This document shows, piece by piece, positions 1-5,459 of a stretch of DNA of 5,459 bases. The first letter of the stretch is position 1; each line of letters starts with the position of its first letter. The position numbers were made by a program, and so were the translations under genes. This DNA comes from Spirochaetales bacterium (GTDB taxonomy: Bacteria; Spirochaetota; Spirochaetia; DSM-27196; SKKC01). The stretch covers positions 1 to 5,459 of the forward strand of contig SLAN01000298.1 of the NCBI GenBank assembly GCA_007126865.1. The letters run 5' to 3'. The notes under the pieces are model-generated. The model was not told where the DNA came from. It saw nothing but the letters and a program-made list of their open reading frames with translations, and did not search any database.

Positions 1-132
1 GAGCTCGTGCGACCGGTCTTCGCCAAGCGAATCATCATGAGCTCCGATGCCCTGATTAAGGGGCGGTCGGCGGAAGACGTTCTCGACGATATCGTAGACT
101 CCGTCGCGCCCCCGGTTATGCGGGAGGCATAG
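1..132 (+). CDS. MoxR-family AAA+ ATPase, C-terminal tail (partial, 5' end outside window)
   Basis: The first 43 codons, read in frame 1 to the TAG at 130-132, are the last residues of a larger protein. They include LVRPVFAKRII, then SAEDVLDDIVDSVAPP. This matches the C-terminal lid helix of MoxR-type AAA+ ATPases, where a VRPVxxxRI-like segment is followed by an acidic E-(D/E)-V-L-xx-I helix and a proline-containing end. The Walker A, Walker B and sensor motifs would lie upstream and cannot be checked. MoxR ATPases are cytoplasmic and are thought to remodel or activate partner proteins encoded nearby. The identification gains most of its support from the DUF58 gene that starts 2 nt after the stop, the classic MoxR neighbour. 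Without that neighbour, this short tail could not be assigned with confidence. Confidence 0.8.
   Translation, partial: ELVRPVFAKRIIMSSDALIKGRSAEDVLDDIVDSVAPPVMREA
122..127 (+). promoter_or_regulatory. Ribosome binding site of the DUF58 gene
   Basis: GGGAGG lies inside the last codons of the MoxR gene and ends 7 nt before the ATG at 135. It is a strong Shine-Dalgarno match at good spacing. It fixes the DUF58 start, and its position within the upstream coding sequence implies that the two genes are translated from one mRNA. Confidence 0.7.
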
Positions 133-134
133 CG

Positions 135-1301
135 ATGCGCCGGCGGGTAGTCGCCGTTTCGCTCATCCTTTTCTTCCTCTTCGCCACGGTACCGGTCGTT
201 GCGGTGCAGTGGGTGACGCTCTTCGGCATCCTCGTGGTAGTCGCAAGCGCGGTGTGGAGCAACAGTACACGGAAGAAGCTCACGGTGACGCGGCGCGACC
301 CGGTACTGTCGGCGTTCCGATTCCAGAAAACGCTTATGCAGGTGGAAGTTCGCAATAGAAGCATCTTCCCCATCGCCCACCTCTCGGTGACCGACCCGTG
401 CGGCCGCCTGCGCGCGGAGGGGCGTACGAGCGCGGTTGTCAGTTTGAACGCCGGTGCACGCATGTTCCTGCGTTACCGGATTCAGGGAATGATGCGTGGA
501 GTTCACGAAGCAGGCCCGCTTCGCGTGCGAGGCAGCGATCCACTCGGACTCTTTCCATGGTATGAGGTGGTCGGTGATCCGGCGCATATTACCGTGTATC
601 CGGCGCTCCACGCAGTCTACCTCCCGTACCGTCGCGGTCTTCCGGCCGGAAACCTCTCGACCGCCAATCCGATCTACGAGGACGCGACGCGTTTCCGCTC
701 GCTCCGCGGCTACATTCGAGGCGACGATCCGCGACGGATCTCATGGAAGGCCACCGCCCGAACCGGCGAGTTGCACACGATGGAGTACCTGCCGGCGCTC
801 TCCTTTCCGGTGCTCATATTGCTGAACCTGCGCTCCGATCAGTATGAGATCAAACGCCGATTCCAGGCTATCGAGCGCAATATCGAGGCGGCAGCGGCAC
901 TTGTCGTCCATGCACAGCGTCTCGCACAACCGGTCGGGTTGTCGGTCTCCGGAAAGATCGACGGCAGCGACGGCGATTTCGCCTTTCCGCTCGCCGCCGG
1001 TTACTCACATGCAGTGAGCCTGCTTCGGGCACTCGCCGCCTGCGGCTCACACCCTGGTAGATTCGATGTGAGCGCGTTCCAGTCGGTCAGTGGAAGCATT
1101 CCGTACGGAACTCGAATCTTCTACATCGGCCCGGCACTCGACGCGGAGTCGGTTATCGCGCTCTCGGAGCTCGCCCACGGCGAGACAACCCTCGATCTGC
1201 TCTATACGAGCCGACGCAGCCGGGAACACGAGCGTTTTATCCCCGCATCGGTGACAATTCGAGAGATCCCGGAGTACGGAGAGTTTCGGTTTGCCGGTTA
1301 A
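135..1301 (+). CDS. DUF58 domain-containing membrane-anchored protein
   Basis: This is a 388-residue protein. A basic N-terminus (MRRR) is followed by a hydrophobic hairpin of two likely membrane helices (about residues 5-22 and 26-42). The chain then returns to the cytoplasm at a basic patch (STRKK). A beta-rich middle region ends in RGVHEAG...SDPLGLF (121-140), the RG...DPLGLF signature that precedes DUF58. VYP (154-156) and the core block FRSLRGYIRGDDPRRISW (187-204), followed by KATART, are the conserved DUF58 motif R-x-Y-xx-GDDxRxIxWKxxAR. The length is normal for the family and no frameshift is seen. The ATG at 135 is chosen because of the GGGAGG site before it and the positively charged start of the first helix. 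DUF58 proteins are commonly encoded after MoxR ATPases and are thought to be their membrane partners, but no biochemical activity is firmly established. The C-terminal third (about 225-388) may adopt a von Willebrand A-like fold; that is inference from the family, not visible as a clear MIDAS motif. Confidence 0.92.
   Translation: MRRRVVAVSLILFFLFATVPVVAVQWVTLFGILVVVASAVWSNSTRKKLTVTRRDPVLSAFRFQKTLMQVEVRNRSIFPIAHLSVTDPCGRLRAEGRTSAVVSLNAGARMFLRYRIQGMMRGVHEAGPLRVRGSDPLGLFPWYEVVGDPAHITVYPALHAVYLPYRRGLPAGNLSTANPIYEDATRFRSLRGYIRGDDPRRISWKATARTGELHTMEYLPALSFPVLILLNLRSDQYEIKRRFQAIERNIEAAAALVVHAQRLAQPVGLSVSGKIDGSDGDFAFPLAAGYSHAVSLLRALAACGSHPGRFDVSAFQSVSGSIPYGTRIFYIGPALDAESVIALSELAHGETTLDLLYTSRRSREHERFIPASVTIREIPEYGEFRFAG
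1278..1283 (+). promoter_or_regulatory. Ribosome binding site deciding the TTG start of the DUF4129 gene
   Basis: GGAGAG lies within the last codons of the DUF58 gene, with 9 nt between its GGAG core and the TTG at 1291. There is no ATG nearby in frame: the first internal methionine is at residue 78, well inside a membrane helix. The site therefore supports initiation at TTG, 11 nt inside the preceding gene. Confidence 0.5.
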
Positions 1302-2814
1302 TCGCAGAGATCGCACGACGAGCCTGCTCTTCTCCGCCGGCTTTCCGGTGCTCTTCACCCTCACCGCGGCTCTGCTGGTCCGGGATATTCTGCTCGTTCC
1401 CGGGCCGGGGGCACTTACCATTGTCCTCGTCATCGCCGGATCGCTCTCGTACCACGCGGTGACCTCACGCCTCGAACACTATGCACGCGCGCGATTTGCG
1501 CGGCTGCGCGCATTTCTCATCATGCTTCTCGTTTCCTATGCGGCGCTCGCCATCGCACGGAGCGGGCCGCTTGTAACTCGATTTGTGCCGGACCTCCTCC
1601 ACGGGTGGAGGCTCGTGCTCGTCGTTACCGCCTGGAGCCTTTCGGCGGCCCTCTTCACGATTATCGCGGACCGGAACGCAATGCTGCGGATTGTATACGA
1701 GCAGCGGACGGCGGAGCGGCGCGAGCAGGTCCTGCGCGAAATGTCCGATGTTACCGCCGAATCGATGGCTCGATTTCGCTCGCTGCGAAGATTGCTTTCG
1801 GTCCTGTTCGTCCTTCTCGTGATCGTTATGCTCGTTGCCTGGCCGGCGGGGCGGACTCCGTCGATGCTTTCGCTCGTACTTCTTATCCTGCTCGCCATCG
1901 CACGCTACCTTACCTCCGCAACGATCGAAAGCTTCCTCGACGAGTATCGCTACGTCGGCGACGGAAACCGACTGCCTGCTCGCTACCGGATGCGCCGACT
2001 GCGACACGCGGCAGCACTCCTGCTCCTCTCCGCACTCGTCGCCTTCGCAGTCGCCGGCGAGCAGACCATCCTGCCGCCCGATACGCTCATGCGCATTGCC
2101 GGTTTCCTTGACGGGCTTCTTCCGACACTCGATCTGGAGGCGGAGATGCCGGCCCCCGATCGAACGCCACCGACCGAAACGATCGAAGATCTCAGGCGGC
2201 AATTTATGCCGGACGACGAACCTCCGGAACCGGCGGCGTGGTTGGAGTGGCTGATGGTGTTCCTCCGTCGCCTCGCATTGACCGGCGTGATCTCTGCGCT
2301 CGTGCTGTTTCTCCTGTCACCGCTGTTCACCCGCGAGATTCGCCGGAAGCTGCGGCGGTTTCGACTGCGCGAGGCGCTCGACCTCTGGCTCGCGGCGCTT
2401 CGGAAACGGTTATCCTATCTGACGCGACTCTTCCGGTTTCTTTCGATCGCGCGCGAGCGCCGCGGCACCCGCCGTCGCGGATTCGTTCGGCGCCGGCCGG
2501 CGAGCGAGAAATCCGCTTCCTCAGCGGGTTCGGAGAGTTTCACCGAGCGCAGACGCCTGGCGAGGATTTCGCAGCGCTTCGCGCGTTTCTCGAAGTGGGC
2601 ACGTCGCAACGGAATCGCCCGCCGGGAATCGGAAGCGCCGCGTGAGTTCGCCGACAGGATCGCCGCTCACGAACCGGAGGTCGCCGAATTCGTTCGTACC
2701 TTCGCCGACCGCTACGAGCAGGCCCTCTTCGGAGGTCGACCGTTGAACGACGAGGGCACGCGTGAGATGGATGAGGCGCTTCGGTCCGTGCTTCGGTTTC
2801 GACTCGAGCGATAA
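1291..2814 (+). CDS. Eight-helix membrane protein with C-terminal DUF4129-like domain, no transglutaminase core
   Basis: This is a 507-residue integral membrane protein that probably starts at TTG. Hydrophobic segments lie at about residues 11-31, 36-54, 73-91, 106-125, 168-184, 190-206, 239-257 and 325-343. Basic stretches fall on alternating sides (RLEHYARARFARLR, RYRMRRLRH, REIRRKLRRFR), giving eight helices with both ends in the cytoplasm. A 67-residue loop rich in Pro, Asp and Glu (about 258-324) is periplasmic. After the last helix come an Arg-rich linker (about 386-422) and a DUF4129-like domain (about 425-503). That domain shows FSKWARRNGI, a (S/T)-E-xP-x-EFA-x-R block, FADRYEQALFGGRPL and a final helix, the pattern found at the end of TgpA-like transglutaminases. 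No Cys/His/Asp transglutaminase core is present; the protein contains no cysteine. It overlaps the DUF58 gene by 11 nt and ends the operon. The likely role is a membrane partner of the MoxR-DUF58 module. The DUF4129 call is by motif memory and is moderately secure. Confidence 0.85.
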   Translation: MPVNRRDRTTSLLFSAGFPVLFTLTAALLVRDILLVPGPGALTIVLVIAGSLSYHAVTSRLEHYARARFARLRAFLIMLLVSYAALAIARSGPLVTRFVPDLLHGWRLVLVVTAWSLSAALFTIIADRNAMLRIVYEQRTAERREQVLREMSDVTAESMARFRSLRRLLSVLFVLLVIVMLVAWPAGRTPSMLSLVLLILLAIARYLTSATIESFLDEYRYVGDGNRLPARYRMRRLRHAAALLLLSALVAFAVAGEQTILPPDTLMRIAGFLDGLLPTLDLEAEMPAPDRTPPTETIEDLRRQFMPDDEPPEPAAWLEWLMVFLRRLALTGVISALVLFLLSPLFTREIRRKLRRFRLREALDLWLAALRKRLSYLTRLFRFLSIARERRGTRRRGFVRRRPASEKSASSAGSESFTERRRLARISQRFARFSKWARRNGIARRESEAPREFADRIAAHEPEVAEFVRTFADRYEQALFGGRPLNDEGTREMDEALRSVLRFRLER

Positions 2815-2825
2815 GCGGATCGTGG

Positions 2826-3386
2826 CTACGAGAGATCTTTGATCCGATCGCGGATACGGGCGGCTTCCTCGTAGTTCTCTTCCTCGAGAGCCTTATTCAG
2901 CTCTTTCTCGAGCCGACTGAGCTCAAGCTCGGTTTCGTCGGCCGGCGACTCGGCGCCTTCCTCCGCTTCCTGTTCGGCCTCCGAGACGAGGCTGGCGGCG
3001 ATTCCCGCCTCTTCGACGAGCGACTCCTCGATATAGATATCGCACTGTACGCGCGCCGCAATCCCGAGCGCATCCGAGGGGCGAGCGTCGATTGTATGCC
3101 GTTTTTCTCCCTCGACGAGCAGGAGATGGGCATAGAACGTCCCGTCGCGCAGCTCGTAGATTTCCACACGTTCGACCTGAACGCCGATCTGCTCCAGCAC
3201 ATTGAGAAACAGATCGTGCGTTAACGGACGCGGCATTGTCGTCCGACTCAGAGCGACAAGGATCGACTGAGCCTCCAGCTGACCGATGATGATCGGCACC
3301 GCGCGATCGGATTGCAACGGTTTGACAATGACCGCGTTTCCCTTGTCGGTACGCGCAACCGTCCAGATTTCGGCCTCGATGAGCAT
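2826..3386 (-). CDS. Bifunctional nuclease (BFN/DUF151) domain protein with C-terminal UVR motif
   Basis: This is a 186-residue soluble cytoplasmic protein. Residues 1-130 form a BFN/DUF151 domain with its hallmark motifs: IGQLEAQSI (34-42), RPLTHDL (53-59), YELRDGTFYAHL (77-88), DARPSDALGIAAR (100-112) and IYIEESLVEEAG (117-128). An acidic Glu/Ala linker (about 133-154) leads to a UVR motif (155-185), whose LEKELNKALEEENYEEAARI pattern is the helical hairpin known from UvrB, UvrC and McsA. BFN proteins are named for DNase and RNase activity reported in a plant member; the role of bacterial members is unclear. The UVR hairpin suggests docking to a partner, possibly UvrA/UvrB-type repair proteins or a Clp adaptor system; that is inference. 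The start at 3386 is chosen because MLIEAEIWTV is the usual start of the domain and AGGGGAG lies 10 nt upstream. The frame stays open 35 codons further to an ATG at 3491, but that extension is not family-like. Confidence 0.93.
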   Translation of the reverse strand: MLIEAEIWTVARTDKGNAVIVKPLQSDRAVPIIIGQLEAQSILVALSRTTMPRPLTHDLFLNVLEQIGVQVERVEIYELRDGTFYAHLLLVEGEKRHTIDARPSDALGIAARVQCDIYIEESLVEEAGIAASLVSEAEQEAEEGAESPADETELELSRLEKELNKALEEENYEEAARIRDRIKDLS

Positions 3387-3396
3387 AGCGTTCGCA

Positions 3397-3403
3397 CTCC
3401 CCT
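3397..3403 (-). promoter_or_regulatory. Ribosome binding site of the BFN-UVR gene
   Basis: AGGGGAG on the minus strand ends 10 nt before the ATG at 3386. It is the best Shine-Dalgarno match in the region and decides between this start and the in-frame ATG at 3491, which has no comparable site. Confidence 0.55.
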
Positions 3404-3411
3404 GCCCATTC

Positions 3412-3440
3412 AAGGTACGACAGGTTGCGGTTCTTTTCAA
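3412..3440 (-). promoter_or_regulatory. Candidate sigma-70-type promoter of the BFN-UVR gene
   Basis: Reading the minus strand, TTGAAA (3440-3435) matches the -35 consensus at five of six bases. Exactly 17 nt later comes TACCTT (3417-3412), a weak -10 with three of six matches including the first two bases and the last. Transcription would begin near 3405, giving a leader of about 19 nt that still just contains the ribosome binding site. The spacing is ideal but the -10 is poor. A better -10-like hexamer, TATATT, lies further upstream (minus strand, about 3469-3464) but has no clear -35. Either could be the true promoter. Confidence 0.3.
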
Positions 3441-3489
3441 TCGGCGGGTACTGGTCATCGCACAATATACGCGATACCCTTGCATTACC

Positions 3490-4290
3490 ATGAATCTGTT
3501 GAGACGAGAGGGCAGAGTGTGGGTCGTAATCGTGCTTCTGGTTACCGCGTCGCCTTCGATGTATGCGCTCGACGAGATAGTGAGCGAGATAGACGAGCTT
3601 CACGAGCTCGACGAGCACGATCGCGTACTGCAGTTAATCGATTCGGAGCTTCCGGGGACGCGCGCAGATCGCGAACGCGCCGAGCTCTATTGGAGAAAGG
3701 CACGGGCAATTCTGAGCGACACCGATATTCGTCACCGCAACGGGGAGCTCTCCGATCGCGAGGCGAGGACTCGGCTGGAAGACGCCGAGGAGGCCGGGCG
3801 GAGAGCGATCGAGCTCGACGACTCGAACGCCGAAGCACACTTCTGGACCGGATCGGCAATCGGACTGGAAGGCCAGATACGGGGCGTCCTGCGAGCACTG
3901 TTTCAGGCCGGAACCGTTCGAGACTTTGCCGAAGCGGCGATCGAGCGTAACCCGAATCACAAGGAGGCACACTACCTCTTGGGGGTGCTCTACCGGGAGC
4001 TTCCCGGCGGGATCATTTCCTTCGGGGATGACGATCGTGCCGTCGAGTACGGCCGCCGGGCAATCGATCTTCACGAGCGCGAGTACAACGCCGGCGTCGT
4101 TCCGTTTCGCTACTTCGACTTCTATCTCGATCTCGCCGAATCGCTGCTCGAACGCGGCGACAGCGGTGATTCAGACGAAGCGGATCGCCTTATTCGTTTC
4201 GTGCAATCGGAGCTTCGCCGACTCGATCGCCTCAATGTCCGGCAACAGCTCGCCGAAGAGCGAGCGCAGGAGCTGGCGGAGGAGCTCTGA
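3490..4290 (+). CDS. Exported TPR-like helical repeat protein
   Basis: This is a 266-residue protein beginning at ATG 3490. Residues 1-26 form a signal peptide: a basic start (MNLLRREGR), a hydrophobic core (VWVVIVLLV) and a likely cut after MYA. There is no lipobox cysteine, so the mature protein is probably free in the periplasm or secreted. The mature chain is almost all helix and highly charged. TPR-like pairs stand out at about 96-128 (AEEAGRRAIELDDSNAEAHF) and 144-178 (DFAEAAIERNPNHKEAHYLL, then GVLYRELPGG), with a further repeat at about 180-222. The A-IE-(D/N)-P-N-xx-A-H spacing is typical of TPR proteins. Such proteins act as scaffolds; the partner here cannot be named. Related domains occur in periplasmic TPR proteins of TRAP-transporter type loci, but no transporter genes are visible here. 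The gene is divergent from the BFN-UVR gene. No Shine-Dalgarno sequence precedes the ATG, which is chosen because it gives a complete signal peptide and avoids overlap with the BFN-UVR gene. Confidence 0.85.
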   Translation: MNLLRREGRVWVVIVLLVTASPSMYALDEIVSEIDELHELDEHDRVLQLIDSELPGTRADRERAELYWRKARAILSDTDIRHRNGELSDREARTRLEDAEEAGRRAIELDDSNAEAHFWTGSAIGLEGQIRGVLRALFQAGTVRDFAEAAIERNPNHKEAHYLLGVLYRELPGGIISFGDDDRAVEYGRRAIDLHEREYNAGVVPFRYFDFYLDLAESLLERGDSGDSDEADRLIRFVQSELRRLDRLNVRQQLAEERAQELAEEL

Positions 4291-4350
4291 ACGCGTCTCG
4301 AGGTGAGCCCCGACACGCGGCTTCGGTCAGCCGGCGCACCGGGGAGGCCC

Positions 4351-5448
4351 TCAATCGCCTGCCGCGAGCTCGCGATCGAGACTGAGCAGCTCCTCGCGAG
4401 CCGATTCAGGCAGCTTCTCGAGAAGCCGGCGGCGGCAGCGTATACCCTCCGAGACTTTGTCGGAACCCGAAAGGCTCTTCTCCTCATGGGTATGCGATCT
4501 CGCCGTCAGCCACTCGAGCACGCGGCGTTTGCCGCCCTGCGGGCGGCCGGAACGCGCGGCGGCCCACGTCACCTTGCGGTTACGGTAGTACAGGTCCATG
4601 TCCACGAGGCGGTTACCATCATCATCATATTCCAGACCTACCAGCATCTCCTTGACGAACGCTGGTTCCGACAGCGTGAACAGCCGGACCTGAAAGGCGA
4701 TAACCGACATGAGCGTGAGCGCGTTGTCCTCCGTCCAGCGCTCGCCGAGAACCATACCGAGCTCGAGGCCGGAGAGCACGGTGAGAAGCCGTCGATAGTG
4801 GAGATCGTATCGCTCCGATGAATCGAAGATATTCACACGCAACTCATACCATTCGTGGGTGTTCAGGTTCTCGGTTATATAGACGAGCGCCTCGCGCCGC
4901 AGCGTCTCGAACACGCGGGCCCCCGACTTGCGAACGAGAAGAAGTGCCGGGGCGAGGTCGCTCTCGCTCAGCCGTTCGTTGAGCGGCAACTCGGTCAGCG
5001 CAAGCAACGTGTCGTCTCTCCCGCCATGTTCGATCCCGTAGTCGAAGTCGCCGCGCGTTGCTCCGAAGCGTTGCTCGAGCCGCGCGAGTATCGTTTCGCA
5101 CGAGCCGGTGTAGCGCATCAGCAGAATAGTCGGACCGAGCGTGGGAACGATCGCCGGATGCTCGGCGGATTCACCGGCTCCGATCCGGTCGCCGGAGAAG
5201 AGGTCGACGAGAAATGATGCGATATCTTCGTTCACAAGCACGACGGAGTAGAGGTCATTCAGGCGGGGAGGACCGGCGTTCACCGCTTCGTCGACGAGAC
5301 AGAGCGTGCTCTCATCCGTGGCGCGATCGAGTCCTTCGTGGAAGCCGCAGCACATCGAGTCGGGAAACCGCAGCAGGGCGGAGACACACCCTTCGGGGTC
5401 GTCGGTGTGCAGCGTGACCACTCGTGGTCCTGTGCGAAGCAAGAACAT
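4351..5448 (-). CDS. Uncharacterised 365-residue soluble protein (5' end may lie beyond the window)
   Basis: I do not recognise the family. From the ATG at 5448 the protein has 365 residues, no signal peptide and no convincing membrane helix. The codon pattern resembles that of its neighbours, so it is a real gene. The first half (1-190) alternates hydrophobic beta-like and helical stretches (RVVTLHT, LYSVVLV, TILLMRY, PALLLVRKSG). A CC pair occurs at 33-34, with further cysteines at 21, 50, 117 and 338. The middle (195-270) contains ENLNTHEWYELRVNIFDSSE and a long helical stretch, LLTVLSGLELGMVLGERW. Residues 274-297 are acidic and aromatic (EYDDDGNRLVDMDLYYRNRK), followed by a basic tail (301-350). 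The start is uncertain: the frame remains open through the three upstream codons to the window end. A TAG in another frame 2 nt before the ATG could be the stop of an upstream gene, a spacing like that of the MoxR-DUF58 pair. Only a weak GGGA precedes the ATG. The gene converges on the TPR gene with a 60-nt gap. Confidence 0.75.
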   Translation of the reverse strand: MFLLRTGPRVVTLHTDDPEGCVSALLRFPDSMCCGFHEGLDRATDESTLCLVDEAVNAGPPRLNDLYSVVLVNEDIASFLVDLFSGDRIGAGESAEHPAIVPTLGPTILLMRYTGSCETILARLEQRFGATRGDFDYGIEHGGRDDTLLALTELPLNERLSESDLAPALLLVRKSGARVFETLRREALVYITENLNTHEWYELRVNIFDSSERYDLHYRRLLTVLSGLELGMVLGERWTEDNALTLMSVIAFQVRLFTLSEPAFVKEMLVGLEYDDDGNRLVDMDLYYRNRKVTWAAARSGRPQGGKRRVLEWLTARSHTHEEKSLSGSDKVSEGIRCRRRLLEKLPESAREELLSLDRELAAGD

Positions 5449-5459
5449 CGCTACATCCC

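Noticed and set aside
1465..2202. Long minus-strand open frame (245 codons) opposite the membrane-protein gene
   Set aside because: Its composition is rich in Arg, Glu, Gln and His with no domain logic. It lies wholly antisense to a clear eight-helix protein and is a by-product of GC-rich codon use.
2841..2854. Small inverted repeat ATCCG-ATCG-CGGAT near the BFN-UVR stop
   Set aside because: It is a five-base-pair stem within coding sequence with no T-run, most simply explained by Asp/Arg/Ile codons of the UVR motif.
3286..3489. 68-codon upstream extension of the TPR protein frame
   Set aside because: It would run antisense through the BFN-UVR coding region and bury the signal peptide that begins at ATG 3490.
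3387..3491. 35-codon N-terminal extension of the BFN-UVR protein to an ATG at 3491
   Set aside because: The extension is not BFN-like, lacks a ribosome binding site and would overlap the TPR start codon. MLIEAEIWTV at 3386, with AGGGGAG upstream, fits the family.
2923..3618. Minus-strand open frame of 231 codons overlapping the BFN-UVR gene and the TPR gene start
   Set aside because: It is in a different frame from the BFN-UVR gene, which shows every hallmark motif. Its translation is an arginine-rich frame shadow.
4308..4344. Nested inverted repeat (CCCCG/CGGGG outside, CGGCT/AGCCG inside) in the 60-nt gap between the TPR gene and the 365-residue gene
   Set aside because: It could be a bidirectional terminator given its place between convergent genes. 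However, the inner and outer stems are separated by unpaired bases and no T-run follows on either strand, so support is too weak to list it.
4303..4821. Plus-strand open frame of 172 codons after the TPR gene
   Set aside because: It is antisense to the 365-residue protein, with no ribosome binding site or recognisable domain, and the longer minus-strand frame has the better coding character.
1..5459. Frequent GAGCTC palindromes (about ten)
   Set aside because: Many fall in frame as the favoured Glu-Leu codon pair GAG-CTC, so they look like codon-pair usage rather than a separate signal.
1..5459. Search for tRNA, rRNA, CRISPR repeats, insertion sequences and riboswitches
   Set aside because: Nearly the whole window is coding. 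The non-coding gaps are 2, 11, 103 and 60 nt and contain none of these.

Overview
This is a GC-rich (about 60 percent by eye), densely coding piece of bacterial chromosome. It holds six genes or gene parts, no RNA genes, no mobile elements and no CRISPR array. The best taxonomic clue is the 186-residue protein on the minus strand: a bifunctional-nuclease (BFN/DUF151) domain fused to a C-terminal UVR motif, opening MLIEAEIWTV and carrying an IGQLEAQSI motif. That form resembles what I recall from spirochaetes. Signal-peptide and membrane features fit a diderm. I therefore favour a GC-rich member of the Spirochaetota, with modest confidence and from memory of the families only.

Layout: (1) Positions 1-2814, plus strand, are the end of a MoxR-type operon: the tail of a MoxR AAA+ ATPase (1-132), a complete DUF58 protein (135-1301), and an eight-helix membrane protein with a cytoplasmic DUF4129-like tail (1291-2814). 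The first two genes are 2 nt apart and the last two overlap by 11 nt, so the three are almost certainly co-transcribed. (2) The BFN-UVR gene (2826-3386, minus) converges on that operon with an 11-nt gap. (3) A 103-nt divergent intergenic region (3387-3489) separates it from an exported TPR-like protein (3490-4290, plus). (4) An unrecognised 365-residue soluble protein (4351-5448, minus) converges on the TPR gene across a 60-nt gap. Its reading frame stays open to the window edge.

How the genes work together: MoxR ATPases are generally thought to act as chaperones for partner proteins encoded beside them. MoxR, DUF58 and a transglutaminase/DUF4129 membrane protein form a common module at the cytoplasmic membrane. 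Here the membrane partner has the usual transmembrane scaffold and DUF4129 tail, but a short Pro/acid-rich periplasmic loop lies where the transglutaminase domain would sit. That is the most interesting departure from the textbook arrangement. The other three genes are separately transcribed, and I see no functional link between them and the operon.

I found no strong evidence of a wholly new system. The points most worth following up are the transglutaminase-less DUF4129 protein, the BFN-UVR fusion, the unrecognised 365-residue protein, and a marked excess of the palindrome CGATCG.
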